DNA from: Gammaproteobacteria bacterium
GTDB taxonomy: Bacteria; Pseudomonadota; Gammaproteobacteria; SZUA-229
Length of the DNA stretch: 33,020 nt
Assembly (NCBI GenBank): GCA_026195255.1
Contig: JAPHSS010000042.1
Location: 1-33,020, forward strand
Reading direction: 5' to 3'
This document shows, in pieces, positions 9,396-17,930 of this stretch. Positions within the stretch are counted from its first letter, which is position 1. The number at the start of each line of letters is the position of its first letter. Under the pieces are notes generated by a model, which saw nothing but the letters and a program-made list of their open reading frames with translations, made no database searches and was not told the DNA's origin. The position numbers and the translations under genes were made by a program.

Positions 9396-10049
9396 ATGGC
9401 TTTAGCACTTTTTGATCTGGATAATACCCTGCTTGCAGGTGACAGCGATTACCTATGGGGTGAATTTTTAACCGAACAGGGTGTGGTTGATGCGGATTTA
9501 TATGCCCGCGAAAATCAACGATTTTACGATGAATACAAAAAAGGGACTTTAGATATTCATGAATTTCAGGCTTTCTCACAACAGCCACTTGTCGATAACC
9601 CCACCGATATGATGCTGGCACTGCGCAAACAGTTTCTGGAAGAAAAAATCAAACCGATAATGAGCCCGGCCTCTTTTGAGTTAATCAAACATCACCGGAA
9701 CCTGGGAGACACACTGGTTGTCATAACCGCCACCAATAGTTTCGTGACTTCTCCTATTGTTAAAGCTTTTGGAATTGAGCACCTGCTTGCTACAGAGCCA
9801 GAGATAATCAATGGAAAATACACGGGAAAGATCGATGGCACCCCCTGTTTTCAGGACGGTAAAGTAAAACGCCTGCTTATATGGATGCAAAAACATCAGC
9901 TGAACCTGGAAGGTAGCTGGTTTTACAGCGACTCTCATAATGACTTGCCACTTTTACTAGAAGCGGAAAACCCGGTTGTTGTAGACGCTGATGAGCAACT
10001 ATTAGAATATGCCCGGCAGCATAACTGGAAAGTTATGTCATTACGTTAA
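9396..10049 (+). CDS. HAD-IB family phosphatase (SerB-like)
   Basis: A 217-residue haloacid-dehalogenase phosphatase of subfamily IB. The nucleophile motif DLDNT is at residues 7-11, a helical cap with the LLAGDSDYLW signature follows, motif II is in VVITATNS, and the acidic motif is in YSDSHNDLPLL. This subgroup includes proteins annotated as phosphoserine phosphatase or histidinol-phosphatase, but substrate assignment from sequence alone is unsafe. Divergent from rppH. A 12-bp imperfect hairpin (10057-10092) follows the stop. Confidence 0.85.
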   Translation: MALALFDLDNTLLAGDSDYLWGEFLTEQGVVDADLYARENQRFYDEYKKGTLDIHEFQAFSQQPLVDNPTDMMLALRKQFLEEKIKPIMSPASFELIKHHRNLGDTLVVITATNSFVTSPIVKAFGIEHLLATEPEIINGKYTGKIDGTPCFQDGKVKRLLIWMQKHQLNLEGSWFYSDSHNDLPLLLEAENPVVVDADEQLLEYARQHNWKVMSLR

Positions 10050-10056
10050 TAACAGG

Positions 10057-10092
10057 GGTGATAATCTTCATTCCGCTCATAAGATTACCACC
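10057..10092 (+). terminator. Possible terminator hairpin after the HAD phosphatase gene
   Basis: GGTGATAATCTT (10057-10068) pairs with AAGATTACCACC (10081-10092) with one mismatch around a 12-base loop. No T tract follows, so it may only stabilise mRNA ends or act in a rho-dependent way. Confidence 0.35.
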
Positions 10093-10142
10093 CACGTCAG
10101 TCGTCTGATTGCATTTAGAGGTTGTACTTAGGCGCTTTAAAA

Positions 10143-10652
10143 TTAGTCGATTTCTTTAATTGAATAACCAAATGATTGCGCTCTTTCAATTACTCGATCA
10201 ATATTTTCAACACTCCACTCTGTACTCACAGCAACCTTGAGCTTATCTAACTGAACAAGCTCATCAGGTTTTATAAAATGCCTTTTATGACCCGTTCTTT
10301 CGAAAATCTCAAGGGCATCTTCCTGTTTAACAAAAACACCGCTTGAGCCTTGCAGATCTTTTGGAAAAACACTGCTCAACTCCACAAAAGAAGTACCTGG
10401 ATGGTCAGTCGTATACGCCTTAACTACAGCCAGAACAAGCCGTCCTTTTCCGTAGGTTTCCCCATTAAACATATACTTTCTGGTATGTCTTTTTACAGAT
10501 CGTTTAGATGCCAATTTAAGCGCCTGCTCTGGTTTTATACCCTCATAGTGATTTAATAACTTTTCTATCACATTCGCGGGCGTATCAAAACCTGAAGCAT
10601 GCTGCTCTAAACGTTTATAAACATCAGATGATAACCTTATAACTGGGCTCAT
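10143..10652 (-). CDS. Unknown protein with SeqA/RHH-like N terminus
   Basis: A 169-residue soluble protein I cannot assign to a named family. The first 35-40 residues (MSPVIRLSSDVYKRLEQHA, then a helix ending NVIEKLLNHYEG) resemble the ribbon-helix-helix unit of SeqA and related regulators: a beta strand, then two helices. The remainder (about 60-169) is a second domain with a short helix-strand pattern, YMFNGETYGKGRLVLAVV and an aromatic/charged C terminus. RHH proteins usually dimerise on palindromic DNA. A matching inverted repeat sits just upstream of this gene, which suggests autoregulation. An AAGGAGG ribosome site (10660-10666) sets the start. No toxin, partition or restriction gene is adjacent, so it looks like an orphan regulator. 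Gene is secure; role is inferred. Confidence 0.75.
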   Translation of the reverse strand: MSPVIRLSSDVYKRLEQHASGFDTPANVIEKLLNHYEGIKPEQALKLASKRSVKRHTRKYMFNGETYGKGRLVLAVVKAYTTDHPGTSFVELSSVFPKDLQGSSGVFVKQEDALEIFERTGHKRHFIKPDELVQLDKLKVAVSTEWSVENIDRVIERAQSFGYSIKEID

Positions 10653-10659
10653 AACAATT

Positions 10660-10666
10660 CCTCCTT
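10660..10666 (-). promoter_or_regulatory. Strong Shine-Dalgarno of the RHH-like gene
   Basis: On the minus strand AAGGAGG lies 7 bases before the ATG at 10652. It is the best ribosome site in this part of the window and fixes the start. Confidence 0.75.
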
Positions 10667-10670
10667 ACTT

Positions 10671-10697
10671 TCTACACGTTATCATGTAACATGTAGA
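10671..10697. promoter_or_regulatory. Inverted-repeat operator candidate
   Basis: TCTACACGTTA (10671-10681) and TAACATGTAGA (10687-10697) are inverted repeats with one mismatch and a 5-base spacer. The element lies 18 bases upstream of the RHH-like gene's start, immediately before its ribosome site, where binding would block transcription. Binding by the gene's own product is an inference. Confidence 0.5.
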
Positions 10698-10863
10698 ATT
10701 GTAAATCAAGTGCTATTCGTCCAGTTTTCAAACGCATAAATATAAGGTATTAGGAGAAAATCACTGAATTTGCGGTGTAATTGTATTGATTAAACAATAT
10801 TGAATATGACTATTAAACAACCCGAATCGGTATTACCTGTAGAATTAGAACGACAAACGAAAA

Positions 10864-11238
10864 TTACTCATCCTCACTCTGTAGAAGACTCTTCACACGC
10901 TCTAACACATCAAAATGCTGATAAGGTTTATAAAGTATCTTTTTATGCAAAACCACGTCATCCCGAACCTGGTCACTATAACCTGTTACCAGCTGTATCT
11001 TTACCCGGGGATATAACTCATTAACCTTATCTACTAGCTCAAAACCACTCATACCAGGCATAATAATATCGGATATCATTAAATCTACTTTAGTTGACTT
11101 AAGAATACCCAACGCCCTGACAGCGCTATTGGCTTCTAACACCTGGTAACCTTCATTAGACAATGTGTCACTTAACATATGACTCAATGCCTCTTCATCA
11201 TCAACAATTAAAATAGTTTTATTACTGCTTGAAGCCAT
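10864..11238 (-). CDS. Single-domain response regulator (CheY-like)
   Basis: A 124-residue stand-alone receiver domain with no output domain. The acidic pocket D13-D14, phosphoacceptor D57 (LMISDIIMPGMSG), switch threonine T85 (VTGYSD) and K104 (YKPYQ) are all present, so it should be phosphorylatable. It would signal through protein contact. No histidine kinase or chemotaxis gene lies in the window, so the partner is unknown. Confidence 0.9.
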   Translation of the reverse strand: MASSSNKTILIVDDEEALSHMLSDTLSNEGYQVLEANSAVRALGILKSTKVDLMISDIIMPGMSGFELVDKVNELYPRVKIQLVTGYSDQVRDDVVLHKKILYKPYQHFDVLERVKSLLQSEDE

Positions 11239-11582
11239 TTTTCATTTACCCTCGGCATTGACTGCCTGTCAACACACGACACCTGTGCTAAGTAGAGCTT
11301 CACATACCTTAAGTACAACGTATACTGTTTATATATATGTGAAAGTAATTATTCTACACGATGACTTGAATACTTTTTTGATAATAATATCATCAAAACT
11401 TAAATATAGATAAAAACAGTCAAAGTTATATATTAAAGGCTATCAGGGAGACCTGCTCCTTAGTTGATATGATTAATCAATTATTGACATATTCGTTAGA
11501 CACGCCAGGCAAGCTGTTATCTAATACCTTGTGCTATTTCCATATACCTCATTTAACTAAATTTAAGATCAGGATCATATCT

Positions 11583-11963
11583 ATGTTAAATCTTATTAAA
11601 AAACATACTAAAAATTATTATATATTCTTATTTTCTGTTCTAGCCACAGTCTTCCTTACAGGCTGTTCGCCACACACGGCTACCGGCACCTGGCTTGTTT
11701 CTGAGGTTAACACTAACAATTATTCAAAAATAATTGTGCACTTTGAACCCAAACTGGAAATATATTCAGCGCAATCAAATAAACCGGCTCTATATTGTGG
11801 CTGGTCAGGTGCAAATAAAAGTGACATTATACTGGAATGCATGAGCTCAGAAGATCAGAAAGAAATGGATGTTTACCAGCTAAATGTCACTGATGAGTCA
11901 AAAGCTGAATTAGTATACAAAGGCGAGGTTATCGCAAAATTCACTCGATCACCGGAGTCGTAA
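11583..11963 (+). CDS. Small putative lipoprotein, unknown function
   Basis: A 126-residue product with a basic N terminus (MLNLIKKHTKNYY), a hydrophobic stretch and the lipobox FLTGC, so a lipoprotein signal peptide is clear. The mature part is about 100 residues with a GTWLVSEV opening and a predicted beta-rich body with two cysteines. I chose the start at 11583 because AGGA lies about 8 bases upstream and gives a compact signal sequence. The frame extends up to 11469 but would place 38 residues before the signal. I do not recognise a family. Confidence 0.65.
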   Translation: MLNLIKKHTKNYYIFLFSVLATVFLTGCSPHTATGTWLVSEVNTNNYSKIIVHFEPKLEIYSAQSNKPALYCGWSGANKSDIILECMSSEDQKEMDVYQLNVTDESKAELVYKGEVIAKFTRSPES

Positions 11964-12132
11964 TTCCTCAAGCTCAATATCCACTCCTTTACAGGACATC
12001 TACTGGCGCATCGTTGACTCATATTAAGGCTATTTATTTAGCCCATATATTATTCAACTTCTACTTTTATGCTTCATCAACTATATGAGTATGAGTGTCG
12101 ATTTTTACTTAAATTAACACTCGGTTTAGACT

Positions 12133-12981
12133 TCAATCGCCTAGAAGAATATCTTTAGAGCTTTCATATTGCTGTTGTGCTTTCTCTAATATTTTATCCA
12201 GTAATGCTGGATCCAGACCATTTTCTGCCCAAAGACTATTGTCTATGCTGGCATCTTTCGCTAACTGCTCATCCGGCTCCAGGTGGTGCACGACAATTTC
12301 ACTGGCCAGTTTAATAAGCCAGGCGGCTTGCTGTTCTGCCTGTGGTGCTTTCTCCGGGTTATGCTGATATCTAACTGCAGCACAAATTTGAGGTGGCAAA
12401 TTCCATTTTTTTAATAAGCCGCCACCGACCTGAGTATGGTCGTAACCTATAATTTCTTTTTCTGCTTTAACTCGTTCTACACCGTCTGTTTTTTCAAGCT
12501 TTAATACCTGAGCCATTTCATCAGGTAGTTTAAGGTACATAAGCAGTGAGCCAATATCATGCAGTAGACCCGCTATAAAGAATCGTTCAATTACTTTTTC
12601 ACGTTTAAATGCGGCTAATACTCTGGCGGTTACTGCTGTACTTAAACTGCGTTTCCAGAAATCTTTCATAGAAACCAGTTCGGCAGGAATGCCATCAAAA
12701 ACCTTAATTGCGGAAGCCGCAACCACCACACTACGTAATTCTTCATGGCCAATTAAAGCAACGGCCCTGTATACAGTATCTACTTTTCCAGTAAATCCAT
12801 AAAAAGGACTATTTACTAATTTGAGTAATCTGGCAGTTAATGCAGGGTCGTCATTAATGACTTTACCAATTTTTGTGGCGGTAGATTTAGGTTCATCCAT
12901 AACCTCAAATACTTTATAAACTATGTCAGGCAGGCTGCCTAATTTACCACTTCGATCAATTAGTTTTTCAAGGCTAAGCAA
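12133..12981 (-). CDS. HDOD domain protein
   Basis: A 282-residue cytoplasmic protein with an HDOD domain, a catalytically degraded HD fold used in signalling. Residues about 15-210 carry the family pattern: LPDIVYKVFEVMDEP, the INDDPALTARLLKLVNSPFYG motif, and GLLHDIGSLLMYL. A C-terminal helical tail follows (about 215-282). No GGDEF, EAL or receiver domain is fused. Such proteins act in chemosensory or nucleotide second-messenger circuits; target unknown here. The gene lies 156 bases downstream of dcd on the same strand. Confidence 0.92.
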   Translation of the reverse strand: MLSLEKLIDRSGKLGSLPDIVYKVFEVMDEPKSTATKIGKVINDDPALTARLLKLVNSPFYGFTGKVDTVYRAVALIGHEELRSVVVAASAIKVFDGIPAELVSMKDFWKRSLSTAVTARVLAAFKREKVIERFFIAGLLHDIGSLLMYLKLPDEMAQVLKLEKTDGVERVKAEKEIIGYDHTQVGGGLLKKWNLPPQICAAVRYQHNPEKAPQAEQQAAWLIKLASEIVVHHLEPDEQLAKDASIDNSLWAENGLDPALLDKILEKAQQQYESSKDILLGD

Positions 12982-13136
12982 AGGATCTGTTTCCTATTTA
13001 TTGTTTTTAATAAATTTTAGGTCATTTGCAAATATAAAGTAAGGGGGCCGGAATAAGAACAAAAACATCATTCGATAGAAGACGCTTTAGCCTGATAGTG
13101 CCTCAAAAAATCTTTAAGGCTCTGTAGAAGTTTAGC

Positions 13137-13706
13137 TTATGTTTTGGGCAATGTAACGCCAGTTTGGCCCTGATATTTGCCCGCTCGGTCACCATAAGAG
13201 GTTTCACAGATCTCGTCAGACTCAAAAAACAGCATCTGAGCAACACCTTCATTGGCATAAATTTTTGCAGGCAAAGGCGTAGTGTTGGAAAATTCCAGTG
13301 TTACATGACCTTCCCACTCAGGCTCTAAGGGGGTGACATTAACAATGATTCCGCAACGAGCATAAGTGGACTTACCAAGACAAACCGTCAGAACGCTTCG
13401 CGGGATTTTGAAATACTCAACCGTACGGGCCAGAGCAAAAGAATTCGGCGGGATAATACATACATCAGACTTTACATCTACAAAACTATTATCATCAAAA
13501 TTTTTGGGGTCTACGATAGCAGAATTAATATTAGTAAAAATTTTAAACTCATTTGCACAACGCACATCATATCCATAACTCGATGTACCATATGATATCA
13601 GTCGGTTATCGCTGTTATCATAACGCACCTGGCCCGCCTCAAAAGGCGAAATCATAGCTTCGTTTTCCGCCATACGACGAATCCACTTATCTGACTTTAT
13701 ACTCAT
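13137..13706 (-). CDS. dcd: dCTP deaminase
   Basis: Homotrimeric enzyme that deaminates dCTP to dUTP, the main route to dTTP in enteric-type bacteria. The 189-residue protein matches Dcd along its length: the N-terminal [35 protein letters not shown] and the active-site glutamate region [14 protein letters not shown]. Length is normal. The start is supported by GGGGAAA about 5 bases before the ATG. In many gammaproteobacteria dcd follows apbC, as here. Confidence 0.97.
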   Translation of the reverse strand: MSIKSDKWIRRMAENEAMISPFEAGQVRYDNSDNRLISYGTSSYGYDVRCANEFKIFTNINSAIVDPKNFDDNSFVDVKSDVCIIPPNSFALARTVEYFKIPRSVLTVCLGKSTYARCGIIVNVTPLEPEWEGHVTLEFSNTTPLPAKIYANEGVAQMLFFESDEICETSYGDRAGKYQGQTGVTLPKT

Positions 13707-13771
13707 TATTTCCCCAAAATCTTAAAAAGTTGCTCCTGCATTTTTAAGATACCGTACATCCCGTACATAAA

Positions 13772-13800
13772 AATGCCGTCACTAATTTAGTGGCGGCATT
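13772..13800 (-). terminator. Rho-independent terminator of apbC
   Basis: A 13-bp stem (13772-13784 with 13788-13800) with one G-T pair encloses an ATT loop; a T run follows in the minus direction. It lies between apbC and dcd, so dcd probably has its own promoter. Confidence 0.75.
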
Positions 13801-13821
13801 CTAACATGATCTGATTGTTTT

Positions 13822-13927
13822 TTTGCCACAGAGGCATGGAGCACAGAGTTTTTTATTGTTATTGCGCCGTTGGCACAATAACAATAATTCAGGCTTTTCT
13901 CAGTGTACTCCGTGCCTCTGCGGCAAA
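13822..13927. repeat. Foldback intergenic repeat
   Basis: The outer arms begin TTTGCCACAGAGGCATGGAG (from 13822) and, on the opposite strand, TTTGCCGCAGAGGCACGGAG (from 13927), a near-perfect inverted repeat. A perfect 12-bp inner stem TTATTGTTATTG/CAATAACAATAA (13853-13864 with 13876-13887) lies at the centre. The whole 106 bases can fold into one long hairpin. CACAGAGGCA-type repeats recur in intergenic DNA of many bacteria; treating this as a REP-like or MITE-like unit is an inference, because no second copy is in the window. Confidence 0.75.
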
Positions 13928-13932
13928 GTCTT

Positions 13933-15021
13933 TTAATTGTTCTCTATAACGATATTAGGAAACTTGCTGCTGTAGTCTTTCGCCTGTGAGGCCAGCTTCG
14001 CCGCTGTACGACGCGCAATATCACGATAGATAGTCGCAATAGGACTGTTTTCATCCGCTGCAACCGCAGGAATACCCTCATCGCCACTAGTACGTATTGC
14101 CATATCCAGGGGCAATGCACCGAGAAAATCCACATCGTAATCTTCAGACATACGCTCACCGCCGCCCTGACCAAAGATAGGTTCAGCATGTCCGCATTGT
14201 GAACAAATATGAACACTCATATTTTCGATAATACCCAGCACAGGTACTTCAACTTTCTCAAACATCTTCAGACCTTTACGTGCATCTAATAATGCGATGT
14301 CCTGAGGCGTGGTGACTATAACTGCACCACTTACGGGTACTTTTTGTGCCAATGTAAGCTGAACATCACCTGTACCTGGTGGTAAATCAATGACCAGATA
14401 ATCCAGATCTTTCCACTGAGTATCAACTAATAACTGCTCTAATGCCTGTGTAACCATAGGGCCGCGCCAGATCATAGGTGTTTCTTCATCGATCATAAAA
14501 CCAATCGACATGGCCTGAATACCGTGGCCCATCATTGGGTCCAGTGTTTTACCATCTACAGACTCGGGTTTGTCGGTGATACCTAACATACGAGGAATAC
14601 TTGGGCCGTAGATATCCGCATCCAGAAGACCTACATTTGCGCCTTCTTTACTTAAAGCCAGGGCCAGGTTTGCTGCCGTTGTTGATTTCCCAACACCACC
14701 TTTACCAGAAGCTACCGCAATAATATTCTTAATGCCTTGCAATGGTTTTAAGCTCGATTGCACAGAGTGTGAAACGATGTCCTGGCTGATATCTACCTTA
14801 ACTGAATCGACACCATCAAGCGCGCCTACAAGCTTTGTTAACTCATCAGTAATTGTTGCATAGTGACCTTTTGCCGGGAAACCCAGAACCACTTTAATGG
14901 CCACTTCTGCACCATTAATATCAATACCCTTAACCGTATTAGCTGCTTTTAGATCTTTCTCTAAGTAAGGGTCAATAAATTTTGCAATTGCTTCTTCAAC
15001 TTGCTGCTGTGAAACGCTCAT
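13933..15021 (-). CDS. apbC: Fe-S cluster carrier ApbC/Mrp (NBP35-type ATPase)
   Basis: Cytoplasmic P-loop ATPase that binds and transfers Fe-S clusters. The 362-residue protein has an N-terminal DUF59/FSCA domain (about 5-85). The deviant Walker A GKGGVGKST follows at about 106-114, then the DADIYGPS and LPPGTGD motifs, and a C-terminal CxxC (CSQCGH) that bridges the cluster between subunits. Length fits ApbC. In many gammaproteobacteria it is directly divergent from metG, but here metG is 13 kb away. The stop lies 6 bases beyond a foldback repeat and the transcript should end at the 13772-13800 hairpin. Confidence 0.96.
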   Translation of the reverse strand: MSVSQQQVEEAIAKFIDPYLEKDLKAANTVKGIDINGAEVAIKVVLGFPAKGHYATITDELTKLVGALDGVDSVKVDISQDIVSHSVQSSLKPLQGIKNIIAVASGKGGVGKSTTAANLALALSKEGANVGLLDADIYGPSIPRMLGITDKPESVDGKTLDPMMGHGIQAMSIGFMIDEETPMIWRGPMVTQALEQLLVDTQWKDLDYLVIDLPPGTGDVQLTLAQKVPVSGAVIVTTPQDIALLDARKGLKMFEKVEVPVLGIIENMSVHICSQCGHAEPIFGQGGGERMSEDYDVDFLGALPLDMAIRTSGDEGIPAVAADENSPIATIYRDIARRTAAKLASQAKDYSSKFPNIVIENN

Positions 15022-15234
15022 GGCATTTACTCCAAAACCTGAAATGTGTCGCCCCAGAGAAATAATTCCGGGTGCTATAAAAATAGTGACGCGAATTCTA
15101 CACCAGCTGAAGTGGGAATTAACCCTACCCTTTGTTGGTATAGTGATGAAATCGCAATGTGATCGCTAGTTTGGGGCGTTTTTTCTTATTTCAAGCTAAA
15201 ACCCCACCTCAACCGTGCCCCATAAGAGGGAAAT

Positions 15235-15597
15235 TCAGGTTTTCTTAAGATTCCCCGCTCTCGGGGTGCCCGAAGTGCGCGTTTGCAACACCTCTACCTC
15301 AAATGGCAATTCAACTATTTTATCTTCGGCTTTGGCTAAAATAGCTGCTTTAATTTGTTCAAAGCTGCCTTTGGCCAACTTATTTTTAAGTGTAATAACC
15401 TTACGTTTATTGCCTTTCGGGTTGTTAAAATGCTGCAATTGTAAATCGCCATCGGCATTTTGAAAAACTATACCTGTAAACGTATCAGGTACACCTTTTA
15501 TAGTGAACTCAAGCCTGAAGGTGAGTTTATGCAACATATTGTCCGGCAGATTAAGCAGATCGTCGGGCAGTGCTTCAATATTTAATAAAACGAACAT
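15235..15597 (-). CDS. Hypothetical protein
   Basis: A 120-residue soluble protein with no family I recognise. It has no signal peptide or membrane segment. The first 90 residues look like mixed beta strands (LTFRLEFTIKGVP, TFTGIVFQNADGD), followed by a lysine-rich helix and a short basic tail. The last codons lie in a GC-rich hairpin (CCCCG/CGGGG, 15253-15266), so the tail may be junk-derived. The gene is upstream of apbC on the same strand with a 213-base gap. Coding status rests on frame length and protein-like composition. Confidence 0.55.
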   Translation of the reverse strand: MFVLLNIEALPDDLLNLPDNMLHKLTFRLEFTIKGVPDTFTGIVFQNADGDLQLQHFNNPKGNKRKVITLKNKLAKGSFEQIKAAILAKAEDKIVELPFEVEVLQTRTSGTPRAGNLKKT

Positions 15598-15787
15598 AAT
15601 TTTTAACTTCCAGAAAGCTTTTATTTCAATACAGCCATAAGTTTAACAAATGTCAGGGGCACAAAAACCCGATTAATGTACAATGAATTAACAATATACA
15701 GAGACTATATGTATATATTTAGTTTTTCAACGGCTACAATTAGGTAAGATTGGCCCATAATTATATTATAAAATCGTCAACCGGAAC

Positions 15788-17245
15788 TTGATAACTACCA
15801 CTATGAGCACAGATTCAGATACTCCTGATACACCAGAAAAAATCGTTGATATTAACGATGCCGAAAAAGTTTCCAAGGCTATTAAAAATTTCATTAATGG
15901 CGAAGGCGATGAAGGCGGTGCATCCACAGTACAAAGCGGCGCTGGCAAGCAGTTTCATGATCGTCGGGACGTCATAAAAGCCTTAACCAATTTACAGACC
16001 AATTACAAACCTAAGTTTTCCCCAAATGAAACCAGCATAAGAAATGATAGCTTTAAGCATGCCCTGCTTAACAGTATGGCAAAAATGGGCAATACCAGCA
16101 TGTCTAAAAGCCTTAATGCGATTGACGGACGTACTATCGACTTTGTTGAAATGCTATTTGGTGCATTTTTACGTGATGATAATGTATCAGTCGCCATAAA
16201 ATCATTGCTACTTGAATTACAGATTCCTTTAATCAAGGTTGCCATGCTCGATGCACAGTTCTTCCAGAACGACAAACATGCTGCTCGCCGTATGCTCGAT
16301 ATGGTCGCTCACCTTGGCATAGGCATTGAAGACGAAGAAAATACATTAATAAAAACAATACGTTTGATTATTGAGCAACTACAGGCCACCTTTGTTCAAA
16401 ACCTCAGCAGTTTTAACACCGCTCTTACCGCTCTAAATCGTTTAATGAGCATCGAAAAAGATAAAACGGGCAAACAGGAAGAAGAAACACAAAAAGCCAT
16501 ATTAAAAGAGCATGCGCGGCAGATCGTTTTAAATGAATTGCAAAAAAATACTTATAAAAAAATTATTCAAAAAGAATTAAAACCACTGATTTTAAAACAG
16601 TGGGCGGCCTTAATGTTTCAGCGTTTCATCAAATACGGAAAAGATAGCAGCCAGTGGAATGAAATAGTCACCCTTTTAAAACATCTTGTGTATAGCGTTC
16701 AACCCATTAAAACATCAGAACAATGGGTATTACTTAACAATGACTCAGGTGTGTTAATCAGTGATATTGAAGCACAGTTAAATACAACCAAACTTAGCCC
16801 CGGCGGTATCGATGCCTCTATTTGTGCTTTAAAAGAAATACATGCCAACCTGATTGAATCGTCCGAGTTTTTTCTTGAAGAACCTGATTACACCTTGTCT
16901 GAAAGAAGCCTTAATGAAATTATAGAAGAATCAATTGAGGATATGCCTGAAGATGAAGGCGACCCACCGCATATCCAGATCTCTCGTTTACCAAATGATG
17001 TAAAACAGGGTGTCTGGTTTGAAATCTACAATGGTGATGGATGCGCTCTACGCCGGGTCAAGTTATCGGTTATTTTATTTGATGAAGCAAAACTCATTTT
17101 TGTAGATCGACACGGCAATATGGTGATTGAAAAGTTTGCAAATGAATTTGTTGATGAACTCAATGAGGGAAAATCGAAAATCATTGCCGATCACTCAATC
17201 TTCAATCATGCTTTAGGGCAAATTATCAACTCTATTATTCGATGA
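15788..17245 (+). CDS. DUF1631 family protein (short form)
   Basis: A 485-residue cytoplasmic protein matching DUF1631: the LQIPLIKVAMLDAQFFQNDKHAARRMLDMVAHLGIG block (about 150-190), the LILKQWAALMFQRFIKYGKDSSQW block, and LLKHLVYSVQP. The C-terminal part (about 400-480, VKQGVWFEIYNGDG, LIFVDRHGN) resembles the PilZ-like end found in this family. Family members are usually 700 residues or more, so this one is short, mainly at the N terminus. The annotated MITTTM start may be replaced by MSTDSD at 15803. Function unknown; the 'thymidine phosphorylase' label some databases carry is unsupported. Confidence 0.75.
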   Translation: MITTTMSTDSDTPDTPEKIVDINDAEKVSKAIKNFINGEGDEGGASTVQSGAGKQFHDRRDVIKALTNLQTNYKPKFSPNETSIRNDSFKHALLNSMAKMGNTSMSKSLNAIDGRTIDFVEMLFGAFLRDDNVSVAIKSLLLELQIPLIKVAMLDAQFFQNDKHAARRMLDMVAHLGIGIEDEENTLIKTIRLIIEQLQATFVQNLSSFNTALTALNRLMSIEKDKTGKQEEETQKAILKEHARQIVLNELQKNTYKKIIQKELKPLILKQWAALMFQRFIKYGKDSSQWNEIVTLLKHLVYSVQPIKTSEQWVLLNNDSGVLISDIEAQLNTTKLSPGGIDASICALKEIHANLIESSEFFLEEPDYTLSERSLNEIIEESIEDMPEDEGDPPHIQISRLPNDVKQGVWFEIYNGDGCALRRVKLSVILFDEAKLIFVDRHGNMVIEKFANEFVDELNEGKSKIIADHSIFNHALGQIINSIIR

Positions 17246-17264
17246 ATTTAAATCATCGAATAAT
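17234..17264 (+). terminator. Hairpin across the DUF1631 stop codon
   Basis: A perfect 12-bp stem ATTATTCGATGA/TCATCGAATAAT (17234-17245 with 17253-17264) with a 7-base loop includes the stop codon. The next gene starts 31 bases later. The stem is AT-rich and lacks a T run, so partial termination or mRNA processing between the two genes is more likely than a hard stop. Confidence 0.45.
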
Positions 17265-17294
17265 ATCAAAGACTCTTTGCCTTTATAAATCACT

Positions 17295-17930
17295 ATGCTT
17301 CTAAACCCAACCCCAGCATTACTAGAAAATCTTTACTGGATTACACTCTTTGCCGTAGTCGTATCCTCAACTTCTGGTGTACTGAAAGCGGGTTTTAAAA
17401 AATTTGATTTATTTGGCGTTATTATTATCGCAATTGCCACCGGGCTAGGCGGCGGATCACTGCGAGACATGTTACTGGACCGCCCGGTATTCTGGGTTCA
17501 CGATCATATATTTTTTATCGCTTCACTTGGCAGCGCGATTGTTTTTTTCATCACGGCTCGTTTAATTGTTATTTCTCATCGTTTTTTTCTAATACCTGAC
17601 GCCGCTGGACTGGCCACATTCGCTATCGCCGGCACTCTTGTCTCAATGATGCTCGGCGCATCATGGTTAGTCGCCAGCTTTATGGGGGTTATGACGGGTA
17701 CAATGGGTGGTATCTTTCGAGACATTTTATGCAATGAACAACCGCTTGTTTTTCAAAGTCCACTTTATGCAACCGTATCCTGGGGTGGCTCATTATTATT
17801 TATCGGTTTAATCTATATAAATATAGATGTGACTATTGCCGCAGTTGTTGCCGGGTTGTTTATTTTTATTACTCGTTTGCTGGCTATTTATTACAACATC
17901 AATTTACCCAAGTTTCGATTCAAAGAATAA
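17295..17930 (+). CDS. TRIC cation channel family protein (UPF0126)
   Basis: A 211-residue inner-membrane protein with about seven hydrophobic segments. Two family repeats are visible: GLGGGSLRDMLLDRP (about 50-64) and GTMGGIFRDILCNEQP (about 137-152), each with the conserved glycine-rich kink and RD pair. Bacterial TRIC homologues form trimeric cation-permeable channels; some members (YadS/YicG) are linked to glycine uptake. It follows DUF1631 by 49 bases on the same strand, with a hairpin between. Confidence 0.9.
   Translation: MLLNPTPALLENLYWITLFAVVVSSTSGVLKAGFKKFDLFGVIIIAIATGLGGGSLRDMLLDRPVFWVHDHIFFIASLGSAIVFFITARLIVISHRFFLIPDAAGLATFAIAGTLVSMMLGASWLVASFMGVMTGTMGGIFRDILCNEQPLVFQSPLYATVSWGGSLLFIGLIYINIDVTIAAVVAGLFIFITRLLAIYYNINLPKFRFKE

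Noticed and set aside
10800-11024. Plus-strand 74-residue frame over the receiver gene
   Set aside because: Most of it is antisense to a well-supported response regulator, and its product has no family features.
10143-11238. Toxin-antitoxin or defence island around the RHH-like gene
   Set aside because: No toxin, nuclease or partner gene is adjacent; the neighbours are a phosphatase and a receiver domain.
13944-14216. Second minus-strand frame inside apbC
   Set aside because: It shares the strand with apbC in another phase and shows only hydrophobic low-quality composition.
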